Assembly (NCBI GenBank): GCA_046349595.1
Contig: JAXMCA010000002.1
Span: forward strand, 1,984,001 to 2,048,000
Source: JACRLW01 sp046349595
Lineage (GTDB): Bacteria > Planctomycetota > UBA1135 > UBA2386
Direction: 5' to 3'
DNA length: 64,000 nt
In this document: positions 43,312 to 52,660 of the stretch, piece by piece
Layout of the letters: each line of letters begins with the position of its first letter
Numbering within the stretch: the stretch's first letter is position 1
Made by a program: the position numbers and the translations under genes
Notes under the pieces: model-generated
Seen by the model: the letters and a program-made list of their open reading frames with translations, nothing else
Database searches by the model: none
What the model was told of the DNA's origin: nothing

Positions 43312-45876
43312 TCAGCGTGAAGGCACCAGGCTCGGTCGGAAGCCCAGCAGATGCTTCCGGTTGACGGCAGACTCGGCGAGGACATGCGTGATGCGTGCAC
43401 CCTTGGCATCGCTCGCGAAGCTCCCGCCGCAGAAGGACTGCGCCGCGCCGCGGTCGGCCGCCGTGGGGGGCCAGCCGGTCGCCGCGTTGCGGGTCCATTC
43501 CCAGACGTTTCCCGTCACGTCCGCGAGTCCGAACCCATTGCGCCTGAACGAACCGACCGGCGCATGGGCCGCAAAGTGATCGCGCCAAGGCAGGCAATCA
43601 CCCGTCAGCTCGTAGTGCTCCTTCCGCGTGGTATCGAGGAGATTGGCAGCCCCTTCGAGCAACGCTGGGTCCCGGCCCGTCCACCAGGGCGCATCGTTCC
43701 CGCTCCGAGCCGCGTACTCCCACTGCGCTTCGGAGGGCAGTTCGATGCCGAGCCGTTGGCAGAAGGCCAGACACTCGATCCACGACACCGACTCCACGGG
43801 GTGGAGTTCACTGCGCACGCCGACGAGGAGACCGGCCTGGAGATTGGGTGCGAAGGTGCTCGGATTGCTTCCCATCACGCGGCGCCACTGGGCCTGCGTG
43901 ATCTCGAACTCGGAGATCAGGAAGGGTTCGAGTCGACAGCGTTGCGCCGGGGTCTCGTCGGTGGCGTGATCCGGATCGTAGTTCGGTGCGCTGGGATCCG
44001 AGGACTGGCTGCCGACGACGACGTCACCACCCGGCAGCAGGACCAGGACCGGGTCGTCCTCCGGTTTCGCGAGGACCAGGTGGCCTTGCGCGTCGCGCTG
44101 CGGCGTGCTCCCGCCGGGGGTCACCACCTGGAACTCGCATAGACCATTCGTGGGATCGCGACCGAGGGGGACGAGTCCGACGATCGGCTGCAGTTCGAGA
44201 CCCATCTCCTGCTTCACCGAGGCGATGACCAGATCCCAGGCGTCGCGGTGGTCTTCGACGGTGCGCTTGCCGATCGACTGCGCCTCGGTCATGCGCGTCT
44301 CGATCGACTGGATCGCACCGCCTTCACCCGCGAGCCTGACGAGGTCGCCCCGCAGTGCGCGCAGACCGTCGAGGAGGACGGTCTGGTTCGGCGCGAGGTC
44401 GGCTTGTCGGCTCGACAGTTGTTCGATCTCGCCATCGAGCTCGCGCAACAGGGTGCGCTCGCCGAGCCCTCGTGCGCGCGCGAGCCAGACCTCCATCGCC
44501 GGAATCGTGGCGGGATGTGCGGGCCACAGCGATTCGTCGGCCTGACGCAGGAGTTCGCGGACCTGGGCTCGCCCGGCGAGGCGGTCGAAGTGGAGCAGGT
44601 TGGTGCGCGCCTCGATCCCCAGCCGGACGATCACCGTGAGCGCCACGCCTGCGGCGATCGCAGCGAGCGAGCCGATGCTCACCGCGCCGCGATGTCGACG
44701 CACGAACTTGCGTACCCGGTAGCCGGCCGTGGGTGGCCCCGCCACCACGGCCTGGCCGGCGAGGTGTCTCCGCACGTCGGCTCCGAATTCGGACACGCTC
44801 GGGTAGCGGTCCTTCGGGGCTTTCGAGATGGCCTTGCGGACGATCCAGTCGATCTCACCGTGGAGCTCGCGAAGCAGAGAAGCGGACGACGACAGCCGTC
44901 GTTTCCGGGCTGCATCGTCGACGTCGGAAGCAGTGAGGGCGACCAGGCGCTTGGTCGGTGTGGGCGGCTCCTCCTCGCGGAGAATGCGCAGGACCTCGAG
45001 CAGTCCGGCCTGCTGGAGGCGTCGTTCGTCGAAGGGTCTCGAACCGCAGGTGAGTTCGTAGAGCATCGCGCCCAGCGCATACACATCGGCGCGCGTGTCG
45101 ACGGCACGACCGTCTCCCGCCGCCTGCTCGGGACTCATGTAGGCCGGAGTGCCGAGCACCTGGCCGGCATGGGTGAGCAACGTCTTCGCGGTCAACGCGC
45201 CGCCGAAGGCCTTCGCGAGTCCGAAGTCGATGATCTTCGGCCGCGGGCGTCCGTCGAGTTCCCGGACCAGCACGTTGTTCGGCTTCAGGTCGCGATGGAT
45301 CACGCCGTTCTGATGCGCGTGGTGGACCGCGTCGCACACGTCCGCGAAGAGATCGAGGCGTTCGGCCAGCGACAGGCGGTTCTGGTCGCAGTAGGCCGTG
45401 ATGGTCACGCCGTCGACGTACTCCATCGCCAGATAGGGCCGTCCGTCCGCCGTGGCCCCGGCCTCGAAGACGCGCGCGATGCCCGGATGATCCATGAGCG
45501 CGAGCGCCTGGCGTTCGGCTTCGAATCGCACCAGCGCGGACGCGTCGACGACGTCCTCGCGCACGACCTTCACGGCCACGAGGCGCCGAACCGGATGGCG
45601 TTGCTCGGCGAGGAACACCTCTCCCATGCCGCCGCGTCCCAGGCTGCGAAGCAGTCGATAGGGACCGATCTCCAAGAGCGCGGGCCGCGTGAGGAGCCCT
45701 TGCTCGCGCAGGCGCGCGATTCGCTGGCGGAGCTGCGCTGCACGCTGGGGATGTCGTGCGCAGAGTTGCTCGAGACCGTTCTCCCCCGACGACTCGAGAC
45801 GCTGGATGCCTTCGGCGATCAGCGTCTCCATACCGATCTCATGATCGGGGTCGGATGGGTCCTCGTCGCGATCCAC
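43312..45876 (-). CDS. Ser/Thr protein kinase with transmembrane segment and FGE-sulfatase-like domain
   Basis: An 854-residue protein (GTG start). The kinase domain is complete: GRGGMGEVFLAE loop, VAVKVV (K103), HRDLKPNN (D196), DFG at 217-219, and the activation segment GTPAYMSPEQAAGDGRAVDT. A transmembrane helix (about 396-417) and a helical linker follow. A C-terminal formylglycine-generating-enzyme/SUMF1-like domain (about 600-854) shows QWEYAARSG and GNVWEWTRN. The FGE catalytic cysteine pair is not evident, and the last motif reads LLGFRPSL instead of GFRC. The extracytoplasmic FGE-like domain therefore probably senses or binds, while the cytoplasmic kinase signals. The stretch preceding the kinase is charged and low in complexity. 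Confidence 0.9.
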   Translation of the reverse strand: MDRDEDPSDPDHEIGMETLIAEGIQRLESSGENGLEQLCARHPQRAAQLRQRIARLREQGLLTRPALLEIGPYRLLRSLGRGGMGEVFLAEQRHPVRRLVAVKVVREDVVDASALVRFEAERQALALMDHPGIARVFEAGATADGRPYLAMEYVDGVTITAYCDQNRLSLAERLDLFADVCDAVHHAHQNGVIHRDLKPNNVLVRELDGRPRPKIIDFGLAKAFGGALTAKTLLTHAGQVLGTPAYMSPEQAAGDGRAVDTRADVYALGAMLYELTCGSRPFDERRLQQAGLLEVLRILREEEPPTPTKRLVALTASDVDDAARKRRLSSSASLLRELHGEIDWIVRKAISKAPKDRYPSVSEFGADVRRHLAGQAVVAGPPTAGYRVRKFVRRHRGAVSIGSLAAIAAGVALTVIVRLGIEARTNLLHFDRLAGRAQVRELLRQADESLWPAHPATIPAMEVWLARARGLGERTLLRELDGEIEQLSSRQADLAPNQTVLLDGLRALRGDLVRLAGEGGAIQSIETRMTEAQSIGKRTVEDHRDAWDLVIASVKQEMGLELQPIVGLVPLGRDPTNGLCEFQVVTPGGSTPQRDAQGHLVLAKPEDDPVLVLLPGGDVVVGSQSSDPSAPNYDPDHATDETPAQRCRLEPFLISEFEITQAQWRRVMGSNPSTFAPNLQAGLLVGVRSELHPVESVSWIECLAFCQRLGIELPSEAQWEYAARSGNDAPWWTGRDPALLEGAANLLDTTRKEHYELTGDCLPWRDHFAAHAPVGSFRRNGFGLADVTGNVWEWTRNAATGWPPTAADRGAAQSFCGGSFASDAKGARITHVLAESAVNRKHLLGFRPSLVPSR

Positions 45877-45888
45877 GGCGCGGCGAGC

Positions 45889-47049
45889 TTAGCGTCCGAC
45901 CTCGATCTGCAGACCTTCGGTCAGCACGTGCCCGACCGCGGACGCTGCACAGGGGAGACCCCACTGCACGTCGAAGTCGACAGGCGGCGTGATGCCGGCG
46001 AGCGACAGGGGGATCGCGACCGAGGTCGAGCCGGCCGGCACCGGCACGCCCAGGGCGATTGGCGCGCCGGCGACCCACAGCAGGCCTGAGGGCAGCGTCG
46101 CGACCGACACCGGCGTGGATGGCAGACCGATCAACGCGACCGCGAAGGTCGTTCCCGCGGGGATCCCGCACAGTTCGAGTCCGAACGCGGCATTGCCCGC
46201 GAAGGCCAGGGACGAAGTGCGTGGTTCCGCAGTGGCGCCGGCGCAGGCGACGGCGCCGGGCAGTCGCAGGGCATCGGGCGCGAAGGCGAGACCGACTCGA
46301 CCGGCGGCGAGAGTGCGGAGCAGCGCTCCCGTCGTGTGATCGAAGACCTCGCCTCCGGCGTGGAGCACGAACACGTGGCCGCCGCCCGCACTGGTGCGGT
46401 CCTGGGCCAGCCCGACGGCATGGCTTCCCGGTGGCGCATAGATCGCGGGCGTCACGCCGAGTATCGCGCCGGTGGCACGCTGGTAGCGAACCACGTCGGC
46501 CGCAGCCGTGACGGCGAGGATCTCTCCGGGGAGGGCGGGATCGAAGCAGAGCCCGGTCAGCTGCACCGGCAAGCCGGAGGGGAATGCCGCGAGCGTGGCC
46601 ATGCCGGCGCCGGGATCGACGGTGAACACCTGGTTGCCGTCGGTCAGCAGGAGGAGGCGGGCCGCGGGATCCACCGCCATGCCGCGGATCACCGCCATTC
46701 CTGGAGGGAACGGCAGGGCGGCGAGGGCACCTGCGCCGACGCAGCCGAGGCGTGGGAAGCGGTTGCGAGCGATCATCCCGTAGCCGTTGGTCGAGAAGAT
46801 CACGCCGGCGCGATCGTCGACGGCGACGTCGCCGTCGAGCACACCGACGATCGGCCGGGCCGGGGCGGCGAAGCTGTGCGACACCGGGACGCCCGGGGTG
46901 CCACATGCCGCGCTCGGCGCGCACTCCTCGTAGAAGGTGCCTCCGGCGACCCCCGGCAGATACGAGATGAGCTGCTGGGCGTCGAGCGACGCCGACGCGG
47001 CGAGCAACAGGGCCAGGCGGACGGAACGGGACGGGATCAGGCGGGTCAT
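45889..47049 (-). CDS. Secreted beta-propeller-like protein with a C-terminal beta module
   Basis: A 386-residue secreted protein; the ATG at 47049 is preceded by AAGAGGAG and by a signal peptide (LIPSRSVRLALLLAASASLDAQ). The central part has loose propeller or NHL-like repeats (GMAVDPAARLLLLTDGNQVF, GLCFDPALPGEILAVTA, GVGLAQD-type strands). The last ~100 residues match the recurring C-terminal module: VDFDVQWGL followed by LTEGLQIEVG. Function unknown. The kinase-FGE gene starts 12 bases downstream, so the two are probably expressed together. Confidence 0.7.
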   Translation of the reverse strand: MTRLIPSRSVRLALLLAASASLDAQQLISYLPGVAGGTFYEECAPSAACGTPGVPVSHSFAAPARPIVGVLDGDVAVDDRAGVIFSTNGYGMIARNRFPRLGCVGAGALAALPFPPGMAVIRGMAVDPAARLLLLTDGNQVFTVDPGAGMATLAAFPSGLPVQLTGLCFDPALPGEILAVTAAADVVRYQRATGAILGVTPAIYAPPGSHAVGLAQDRTSAGGGHVFVLHAGGEVFDHTTGALLRTLAAGRVGLAFAPDALRLPGAVACAGATAEPRTSSLAFAGNAAFGLELCGIPAGTTFAVALIGLPSTPVSVATLPSGLLWVAGAPIALGVPVPAGSTSVAIPLSLAGITPPVDFDVQWGLPCAASAVGHVLTEGLQIEVGR

Positions 47050-47163
47050 GGCGAACTCCTCTTGGTGAAGGCCGACCGGCACTCGCCGGGGCCACTCCCG
47101 GGAGCAACCCCCGTTGCGCTGTGTCACAGGGTGATCGCGGAATCCGTCGCGATCCTCCGCCGA

Positions 47164-48045
47164 TCACGCGGTCTCGGTCAGGAACTCGTAGGCCTTCTGG
47201 ATGCGCTGGAAGCGCTCGGTCGCCGCGGCGATCTCGGCGGGAGGGCGGTTGCGGTTGGCGTCGGGGTGGAGCTGCTTGACCAGCTCGCGGTGGCGGCGGC
47301 GGATGTCGTCCTCGCTCGCTTCGGGTGGGAGGTCGAGGACGGCCAGGGCGTCGGCGCGGCGGCCGACCGCGAAGGAGCCGCGCGAGGAGGAGTTCGAGGA
47401 GCGGCCGTCGGCGTCCCGTTCGCTGAGGATGCGACCCTTCACGTCGAGGAAGAGGTGGCGGGCGACCTCGGGTTGCAGGGCGAGCTCGCGAGCGACGAGT
47501 TGCAGCATCTCGTGCTCGTCCTGGTTGAAGCGACGGTCGGAGAGGGCGACGCGCGCGCACCAGCGGAACACGCGCATGCGATCGGCCTCGCCGATCGCGC
47601 CGCGGATCTGGCGCAGCACGTGGCGGATCGAGTCCTCGTCGAGCTTCTCGAGCTTCCATTCCTGGACGGCCTGCACGAGGCCGGTCTCGGGGAAGTTGTC
47701 GAGGACCACACGGATGGTGGCGAAGCGCTCTTGCGCGGCGGCGGGGCCGTCGAGTTCCGCGATGGTGTAGAGCAGGCGCGCGATCACGCGTCCGAAGGAC
47801 TCCGAACCGGGCGGCGGACGTCGCGGGCCATGGATGCCGGGTCCGGAGCGCGGGGCGGGACCGAGTTCGCGCAGCCGCAGATAGCGGCCGAACTCGTTCA
47901 TCGCGCGCAGTGCACCGATCACGGCGAGCGGCACCCCGATCACCGCGCTCGGTCCGCGGGACAGGGCGAATCCGCCGAACATCAGCAGGAACCCCAGCAG
48001 CCCCCTGCCCAGCAGGTTCAACTTGGCGACGAACAGCGGATCCAC
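47164..48045 (-). CDS. DjlA-like membrane J-domain protein with TerB-type domain
   Basis: A 293-residue protein from a GTG start. A hydrophobic N-terminal segment (about 12-46) anchors it. A helical TerB-like domain (about 85-205) contains ESFGRVIARLLYTIAELDG and FNQDEHEMLQLVARELAL. A C-terminal J domain (about 230-293) carries the HPD motif at 260-262 (LVKQLHPDAN). This order is that of DjlA co-chaperones, which deliver clients to DnaK at the membrane. It lies 57 bases downstream of the anchored repeat-protein gene. Confidence 0.85.
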   Translation of the reverse strand: MDPLFVAKLNLLGRGLLGFLLMFGGFALSRGPSAVIGVPLAVIGALRAMNEFGRYLRLRELGPAPRSGPGIHGPRRPPPGSESFGRVIARLLYTIAELDGPAAAQERFATIRVVLDNFPETGLVQAVQEWKLEKLDEDSIRHVLRQIRGAIGEADRMRVFRWCARVALSDRRFNQDEHEMLQLVARELALQPEVARHLFLDVKGRILSERDADGRSSNSSSRGSFAVGRRADALAVLDLPPEASEDDIRRRHRELVKQLHPDANRNRPPAEIAAATERFQRIQKAYEFLTETA

Positions 48046-48102
48046 GGAAGGGGCGCGATCATGCGGAGCACCCCGCGCGCTGGCCAGCCCGGAGCGCGGT
48101 GA

Positions 48103-51100
48103 TCACGGGCGCAGGACGATGGTGGTGCGGGCGCCGCCGCCGACCGTCCGGCTCACCACGTAGCTCGCGCGCGGGTGACGCACCGAGAACTCGACCGTGG
48201 TGCTCGGCATCGGGCCGATGTCGATCCGGCCGTCGCCATCGACGCTCCGCAGCAGGAGCACCGAGGGCAGCCAGGGCCCCTTGCCGAAGCGCACGCTCAG
48301 CGCGGCGTGTCCGAGCGGTTCGCCGGCGGAGTCGAGGATGCGGACTTCGGTGTCGGGACCGTGCGGGAGCGCGACACGGAAGTCGGCACGTGCGTGCTCG
48401 TCGAGCTGCTGGATGTCCGACGCACCCGGTGCGAGTCCGGAAGCCCAGGCGACCACGCGGGTCGCTCCTCCGGCGAGTCCCGTGAGCTCGGCGATCCCCG
48501 CATCGTCGGTCAACGCGAAGGGGAGGGAGCCGAGCGGGCTGCCGTCGGGCGCGACCGCGAGGGTGCGCGCGTGCGGAACCGGCTGACCGAGATCGTCGAC
48601 GACCTCGATGCGGATCCCGGCGCCGCGATGGGCGCGCAGCACCAGACCCTTCACCTCCGCGCCTGCGCCGACGTCGATGTCGTCGATCCGACCCACCGCG
48701 TCACCACCGTGCGCGCGGAACATGTCGTCGGCGAACAGCCCGAAGCGTCCCTCGGCGAGCCCGCGGAACGCGAAGCGACCCTCGCCGTCGGTCAGCGCGA
48801 AGCCGACATCGGCGCCGCGCCCTTCCTTGCCGCTGCCGACGGCGACGAGGCGCACCACCGCGCGTGCGATCGGCTCACCGCGTTCGGCATCGACCACGGT
48901 CCCGTCGATCGAACCACCGGGGAGATCGATGACGATGTGCTGCGCCGCGTCCCCGCTGTCGATCTGCACGGTCTGAGGTGCGCCCACCGGGCTCATGGTG
49001 AGCCCGCTGCGAACCTGGAAGCTCGCCGGTCCTGCAGCGAGCCGACGGAACGCGCATTGACCCTTCTGCACGAAGCCGACCGCGACCACGCCGTTGGCAT
49101 CGGTGGCCTCGAGCATGCCGCTGTCGAGCGCGTGTCCGCCGACGCGAACCTCCACGCCGAGCTGCCCGCCGCCGTCGTCCAGCTCGGCGACGTCGATCTC
49201 GACCTCGGTGTCCTCGCCCTCGCGCACCTGCACACGCTGCGTGATCGACATCTCCTGCGCCGCGCGGATGAACTTGCCGATGTCGAGGGAGCGCCCGGCG
49301 AGGACATCGGCGCGCGACTCGGTCTGCATGCGCTGGATGCCCTTGCCGTTGATCGCCTGCACGTCGTAGCGACCCGGATCGAGGTGCTCGAGCACGAAGG
49401 TGCCGTCGGCTGCAGGCTTGGTCGCGTAGGTGGCGGCCTGCATCTCCAGCGTGGCGAACACCTGCCACTCGCTCGCGATCTGTCCCGGGGCGAAGAGCAG
49501 CTTGCCGTGGATGGTGCCGCCCGAGGCGAGGGTGATGTCGACACCTTCGACGGTCTGTCCCGCGGTCACCGTGACACGTCGGCTGCGTCCGCTGGCGAAG
49601 TCCCCGTGCGTGGCCTTCAACTCCAGGGTGCCGATGCGCACGCCGGCGAGTTCGTAGCTGCCGTCCGACCTCGACACGGCGCGCTTGTCGTCGAGCAGGG
49701 ACTGCATCATCGGGTTGCCCTGGATGCCGCGGCGGAACTCGGTCACCGTGGCTCCGGAGACACCACGACCGTCGTGATCGAGGATGCGGCCGCGCACGTG
49801 GGCCTCGCGCACCAGGCGCAGCTCACCGAGGTCGAGCTCGCCACCCGCCGACGGCTCGATGCTCCTCTCCAGGTTCGCGAAGCCCTCCGCGCTGATGCGC
49901 AGCGTGGTCTTGCGCACCGGGAGCGCCGCGAAGGTGAAGCTGCCCGGCACGGTCTTGTCGAGCGCGGCGATCGCGGTCGGTCGCTCCATCACCAGCGCCA
50001 TGGTCTCGACGGTGCGCGCATCGAACTCGCGCAAGGGCTCGCCCGTCGCGTCGTCGACCACGCGACCCTTCGCGCGTGCGGGTCGTGTCATCACGATGCG
50101 CGCGTCGGTCGAACCCGCGGCGACGTCCGCAGCGATGCCGCCGAGGAACTCGGGGTGCCAGGCGGCGAGCGAGGAGGGCTTGGCGTCCGGGATGCCTGTG
50201 ATCTTGAAATGACCTTCGGCATCGGTCGTGAACGGCGATCGCATCACCTGCAGCGCCCAGGTCTCGGCGCCGACCATGCTGCTGACCTTGCCCATGACCG
50301 GGACCTCGAAGTCGTCGATCTTCCCGACGTGTGCATCGGCGATCGGCTTGCCCTCCGTGTCCACCACCGTGCCGGCGATCGCCGCGCCGGGGTCCAGGTG
50401 GATCTCGAGCGTCGTGGAGGCGCTGCCGTCGACGGTCTGCACCGAGTCCTGCGGCAGGTAGCCCGAGCATCGCGCGATCACCGACCAACGGCCTTCGCGC
50501 AGCGCGGTGAGCACGGCGATTCCTGCGGCGTCGGTCTCCTTGCGTCGCATCGCGCGCTGCACGGCGAACTCGCCCTCCATGTCGGCGGGCATCGCCAGGA
50601 TGGAGGCATCGACGAGGGGGGCGCCGGCGAGATCGGTGACGTGCACGCGCAGGTCGGTGCCGCGATGCGCAACCACGATCACCTCGTGGGTCTCACCGGG
50701 ACCGAGAACGAGGCGCTGCGCAGGAGCGACTGCGGCGTCGCAGTCGAGCGTGAGCGTGGCGCTCGGCGCCGGCGAGACGGCGCGGAACACGAAGGTCCTG
50801 TCGTTCGTGACGGGCGCGCGACGGCCACCGCCCTGGAGCGCGCGCGACATGAACCCGCCGCTGTTGCGGATGAAGTCCATCGGGTCGGCGTCGAGCGCGA
50901 GATCGATGTCGGCGTGGGCTCCGTCCGCGATCCCGACGACGCGGCCGCGGATCAGAGCCCCGCAGTGCGAGCCCAGGGTGCCGAGGTCGATCTCGGTGGC
51001 GTCGGCGGGGGCGTGCACGACCAGAGTCTGCTCCAGTCCGTAGAAGTCGTCGTCGAGCACGAGACGGAGATCGCGGTAGCGGAGGCCGTCGATGCGGAAG

Positions 51101-51537
51101 CGCCCGTCGACGTCGAGTGGGGCCTCGGCGACCGCAGCGCCGACGATCGCCAGGGTGAAGTCGCGTGTGCTCGGCGGCTGGCCCGGTGCGGTCATCGCCA
51201 TCACCGAGGAGAAGCTGAGCTCGCGGTCGTCGGGAGCGCCGCGGTGCGCCCGCATGCGGGCACCAGCGAGAGGCGCATGGCGGTCGGGAGTGATGCGACC
51301 GGTGAGCACGAAGGGCCGCGTCGACTCGCGTGAGGCCGGCAGCTCGACCGGAGGTGCGGGGTTGACCGCGCTGCGTTCGGCGGTCGGCTCGGCGCTCCGC
51401 TGCTCGCCGCTCGATGCAGCCTGCTGCTGATCCTGCGGGCCTGGGCCGACTTTCGCCGGTGCATCGCCATCGCGCGTCAGGAGGAAGACGGCGATCGCGA
51501 CCGCGACCAGGAGAACGGCGGGGAGGACGCGTTTCAT
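48103..51537 (-). CDS. Very large membrane-anchored protein of carboxypeptidase-regulatory-like domains
   Basis: A 1144-residue protein: an N-terminal anchor (LPAVLLVAVAIAVFLL, residues about 5-20), an Ala/Gln/Pro-rich linker, then about ten carboxypeptidase-regulatory-like repeats. Typical repeat phrases are GTVVDTEGKPIADAHVGKI, GRVVDDATGEPLREFDARTV, GRILDHDGRGVSGATV and GTVVDAERGEPIARAVVRL. Each repeat is about 80-100 residues of beta-sandwich type, suggesting an elongated envelope rod. No catalytic residues seen. It belongs to the same architecture class as the proteins at 1-1850 and 21061-26304, but it is not a close copy of them. Confidence 0.75.
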   Translation of the reverse strand: MKRVLPAVLLVAVAIAVFLLTRDGDAPAKVGPGPQDQQQAASSGEQRSAEPTAERSAVNPAPPVELPASRESTRPFVLTGRITPDRHAPLAGARMRAHRGAPDDRELSFSSVMAMTAPGQPPSTRDFTLAIVGAAVAEAPLDVDGRFRIDGLRYRDLRLVLDDDFYGLEQTLVVHAPADATEIDLGTLGSHCGALIRGRVVGIADGAHADIDLALDADPMDFIRNSGGFMSRALQGGGRRAPVTNDRTFVFRAVSPAPSATLTLDCDAAVAPAQRLVLGPGETHEVIVVAHRGTDLRVHVTDLAGAPLVDASILAMPADMEGEFAVQRAMRRKETDAAGIAVLTALREGRWSVIARCSGYLPQDSVQTVDGSASTTLEIHLDPGAAIAGTVVDTEGKPIADAHVGKIDDFEVPVMGKVSSMVGAETWALQVMRSPFTTDAEGHFKITGIPDAKPSSLAAWHPEFLGGIAADVAAGSTDARIVMTRPARAKGRVVDDATGEPLREFDARTVETMALVMERPTAIAALDKTVPGSFTFAALPVRKTTLRISAEGFANLERSIEPSAGGELDLGELRLVREAHVRGRILDHDGRGVSGATVTEFRRGIQGNPMMQSLLDDKRAVSRSDGSYELAGVRIGTLELKATHGDFASGRSRRVTVTAGQTVEGVDITLASGGTIHGKLLFAPGQIASEWQVFATLEMQAATYATKPAADGTFVLEHLDPGRYDVQAINGKGIQRMQTESRADVLAGRSLDIGKFIRAAQEMSITQRVQVREGEDTEVEIDVAELDDGGGQLGVEVRVGGHALDSGMLEATDANGVVAVGFVQKGQCAFRRLAAGPASFQVRSGLTMSPVGAPQTVQIDSGDAAQHIVIDLPGGSIDGTVVDAERGEPIARAVVRLVAVGSGKEGRGADVGFALTDGEGRFAFRGLAEGRFGLFADDMFRAHGGDAVGRIDDIDVGAGAEVKGLVLRAHRGAGIRIEVVDDLGQPVPHARTLAVAPDGSPLGSLPFALTDDAGIAELTGLAGGATRVVAWASGLAPGASDIQQLDEHARADFRVALPHGPDTEVRILDSAGEPLGHAALSVRFGKGPWLPSVLLLRSVDGDGRIDIGPMPSTTVEFSVRHPRASYVVSRTVGGGARTTIVLRP

Positions 51538-51613
51538 CGCGAGGATGCCGCGGCGCCCGCGGGGGCGGTGCGGGGCGCGGCGCGCCAGCGTGGCCGCGCG
51601 CCGCTCGATCCTG

Positions 51614-52660
51614 TCACGACGCCGCGATGCCGGCGTCGAGGAACTCGTTCCAGTTCGGCGCCTTGCGCCCGGCGCTCGCCTTCTTGTGGTAGGCGTAGCC
51701 GGCGACCAGAGGGGTGAGCACCGTGGCCTCGCCGAACACCATCTGCTCGTGCGTGGTCGAGACCTTGCCCCAGGAGCTGGCCTCCTTGAGCGTCGAGCCG
51801 GACAGTGCACCGTCGCGCTCGTCGGCGACGGTGATCTGCACCGCGTACTTGTGCATGTCGGCCTCGAAGCCGAGCAGCTCGGCTGCGACCACGGTGTCCT
51901 GCGCGAAGTTCTTCGGCACGCCGCCGCCGATCATGAACAGGCCGGTGGTGCCGGCCTCGATCTTGACCCGCGTGAGCTCGAGGAAGTCCTTCGCCGAGTC
52001 GATGCTGAGCATCTCCTCGCCGCGCATGCCCTTGTTCCACTGATGCTTCACGAGGCCGAAGCCCGCGCTGCAGTCGCTGAAGGCCGGGCAGAAGATCGGC
52101 ACGCCCTTCTCGAACGAGGACAGGACGATCGAGTCCCGGTTCTTCGCGTTGGTGGTCAGCCAGCGCCCCATCTCGCGGATGAACTCGCGCGAGCTGTGCG
52201 GCTTGGGCGGGAGCGAATCGGCGATGCGGAACATCGTCTCGTCGCACTCGCGCAGCTCGTTCTCGTCGATGTAGGTGTCGTAGATGCGATCGACCATCTT
52301 CTCCCGCAGCTCGTTGTCGTCGGCGAACTGCGAGCCGTGCCAATGGCTGAAGCCGAGGGCCTCGAAGAAGTCCTGGTCGACGATGTTCGCGCCGGTCGAC
52401 ACGATCGCGTCGATCATGTTGGCGCGGATCATCTCCACGAACACCTTCTTCAGCCCGGCGCTGATCAGCGATCCGGCGAGGCACAGCCACACACTGCAGT
52501 CGCGGTCGCGCACCATCATCTCGAGGATGCGCGCCGCGCGTGCGGTGTTGCGGGCCTGGAACGCCATGTGATCCATGGCGTCGACCAGGGGGACGGGATT
52601 GAAGGTCTCGAGAGAAACGTGCTGGATGCGCCGCTGGCGCCAATCGCTCGGGTTGGTCAC
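51614..52660 (-). CDS. Deoxyhypusine-synthase-family enzyme
   Basis: A 348-residue protein with clear deoxyhypusine synthase signatures: LAGSLISAGLKKVFVEMI (NAD site), IVSTGANIVDQDFFEALG, FIGGGVPKN-type MIGGGVPKN, and the active-site lysine K299 in EASSWGKVS. In eukaryotes and archaea the enzyme modifies eIF5A/aIF5A using spermidine. Bacteria lack eIF5A, and bacterial homologues may act as homospermidine synthases or on other amines, so a polyamine reaction is the best inference. The GTG start overlaps the upstream stop by 4 bases. Confidence 0.85.
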   Translation of the reverse strand: MTNPSDWRQRRIQHVSLETFNPVPLVDAMDHMAFQARNTARAARILEMMVRDRDCSVWLCLAGSLISAGLKKVFVEMIRANMIDAIVSTGANIVDQDFFEALGFSHWHGSQFADDNELREKMVDRIYDTYIDENELRECDETMFRIADSLPPKPHSSREFIREMGRWLTTNAKNRDSIVLSSFEKGVPIFCPAFSDCSAGFGLVKHQWNKGMRGEEMLSIDSAKDFLELTRVKIEAGTTGLFMIGGGVPKNFAQDTVVAAELLGFEADMHKYAVQITVADERDGALSGSTLKEASSWGKVSTTHEQMVFGEATVLTPLVAGYAYHKKASAGRKAPNWNEFLDAGIAAS

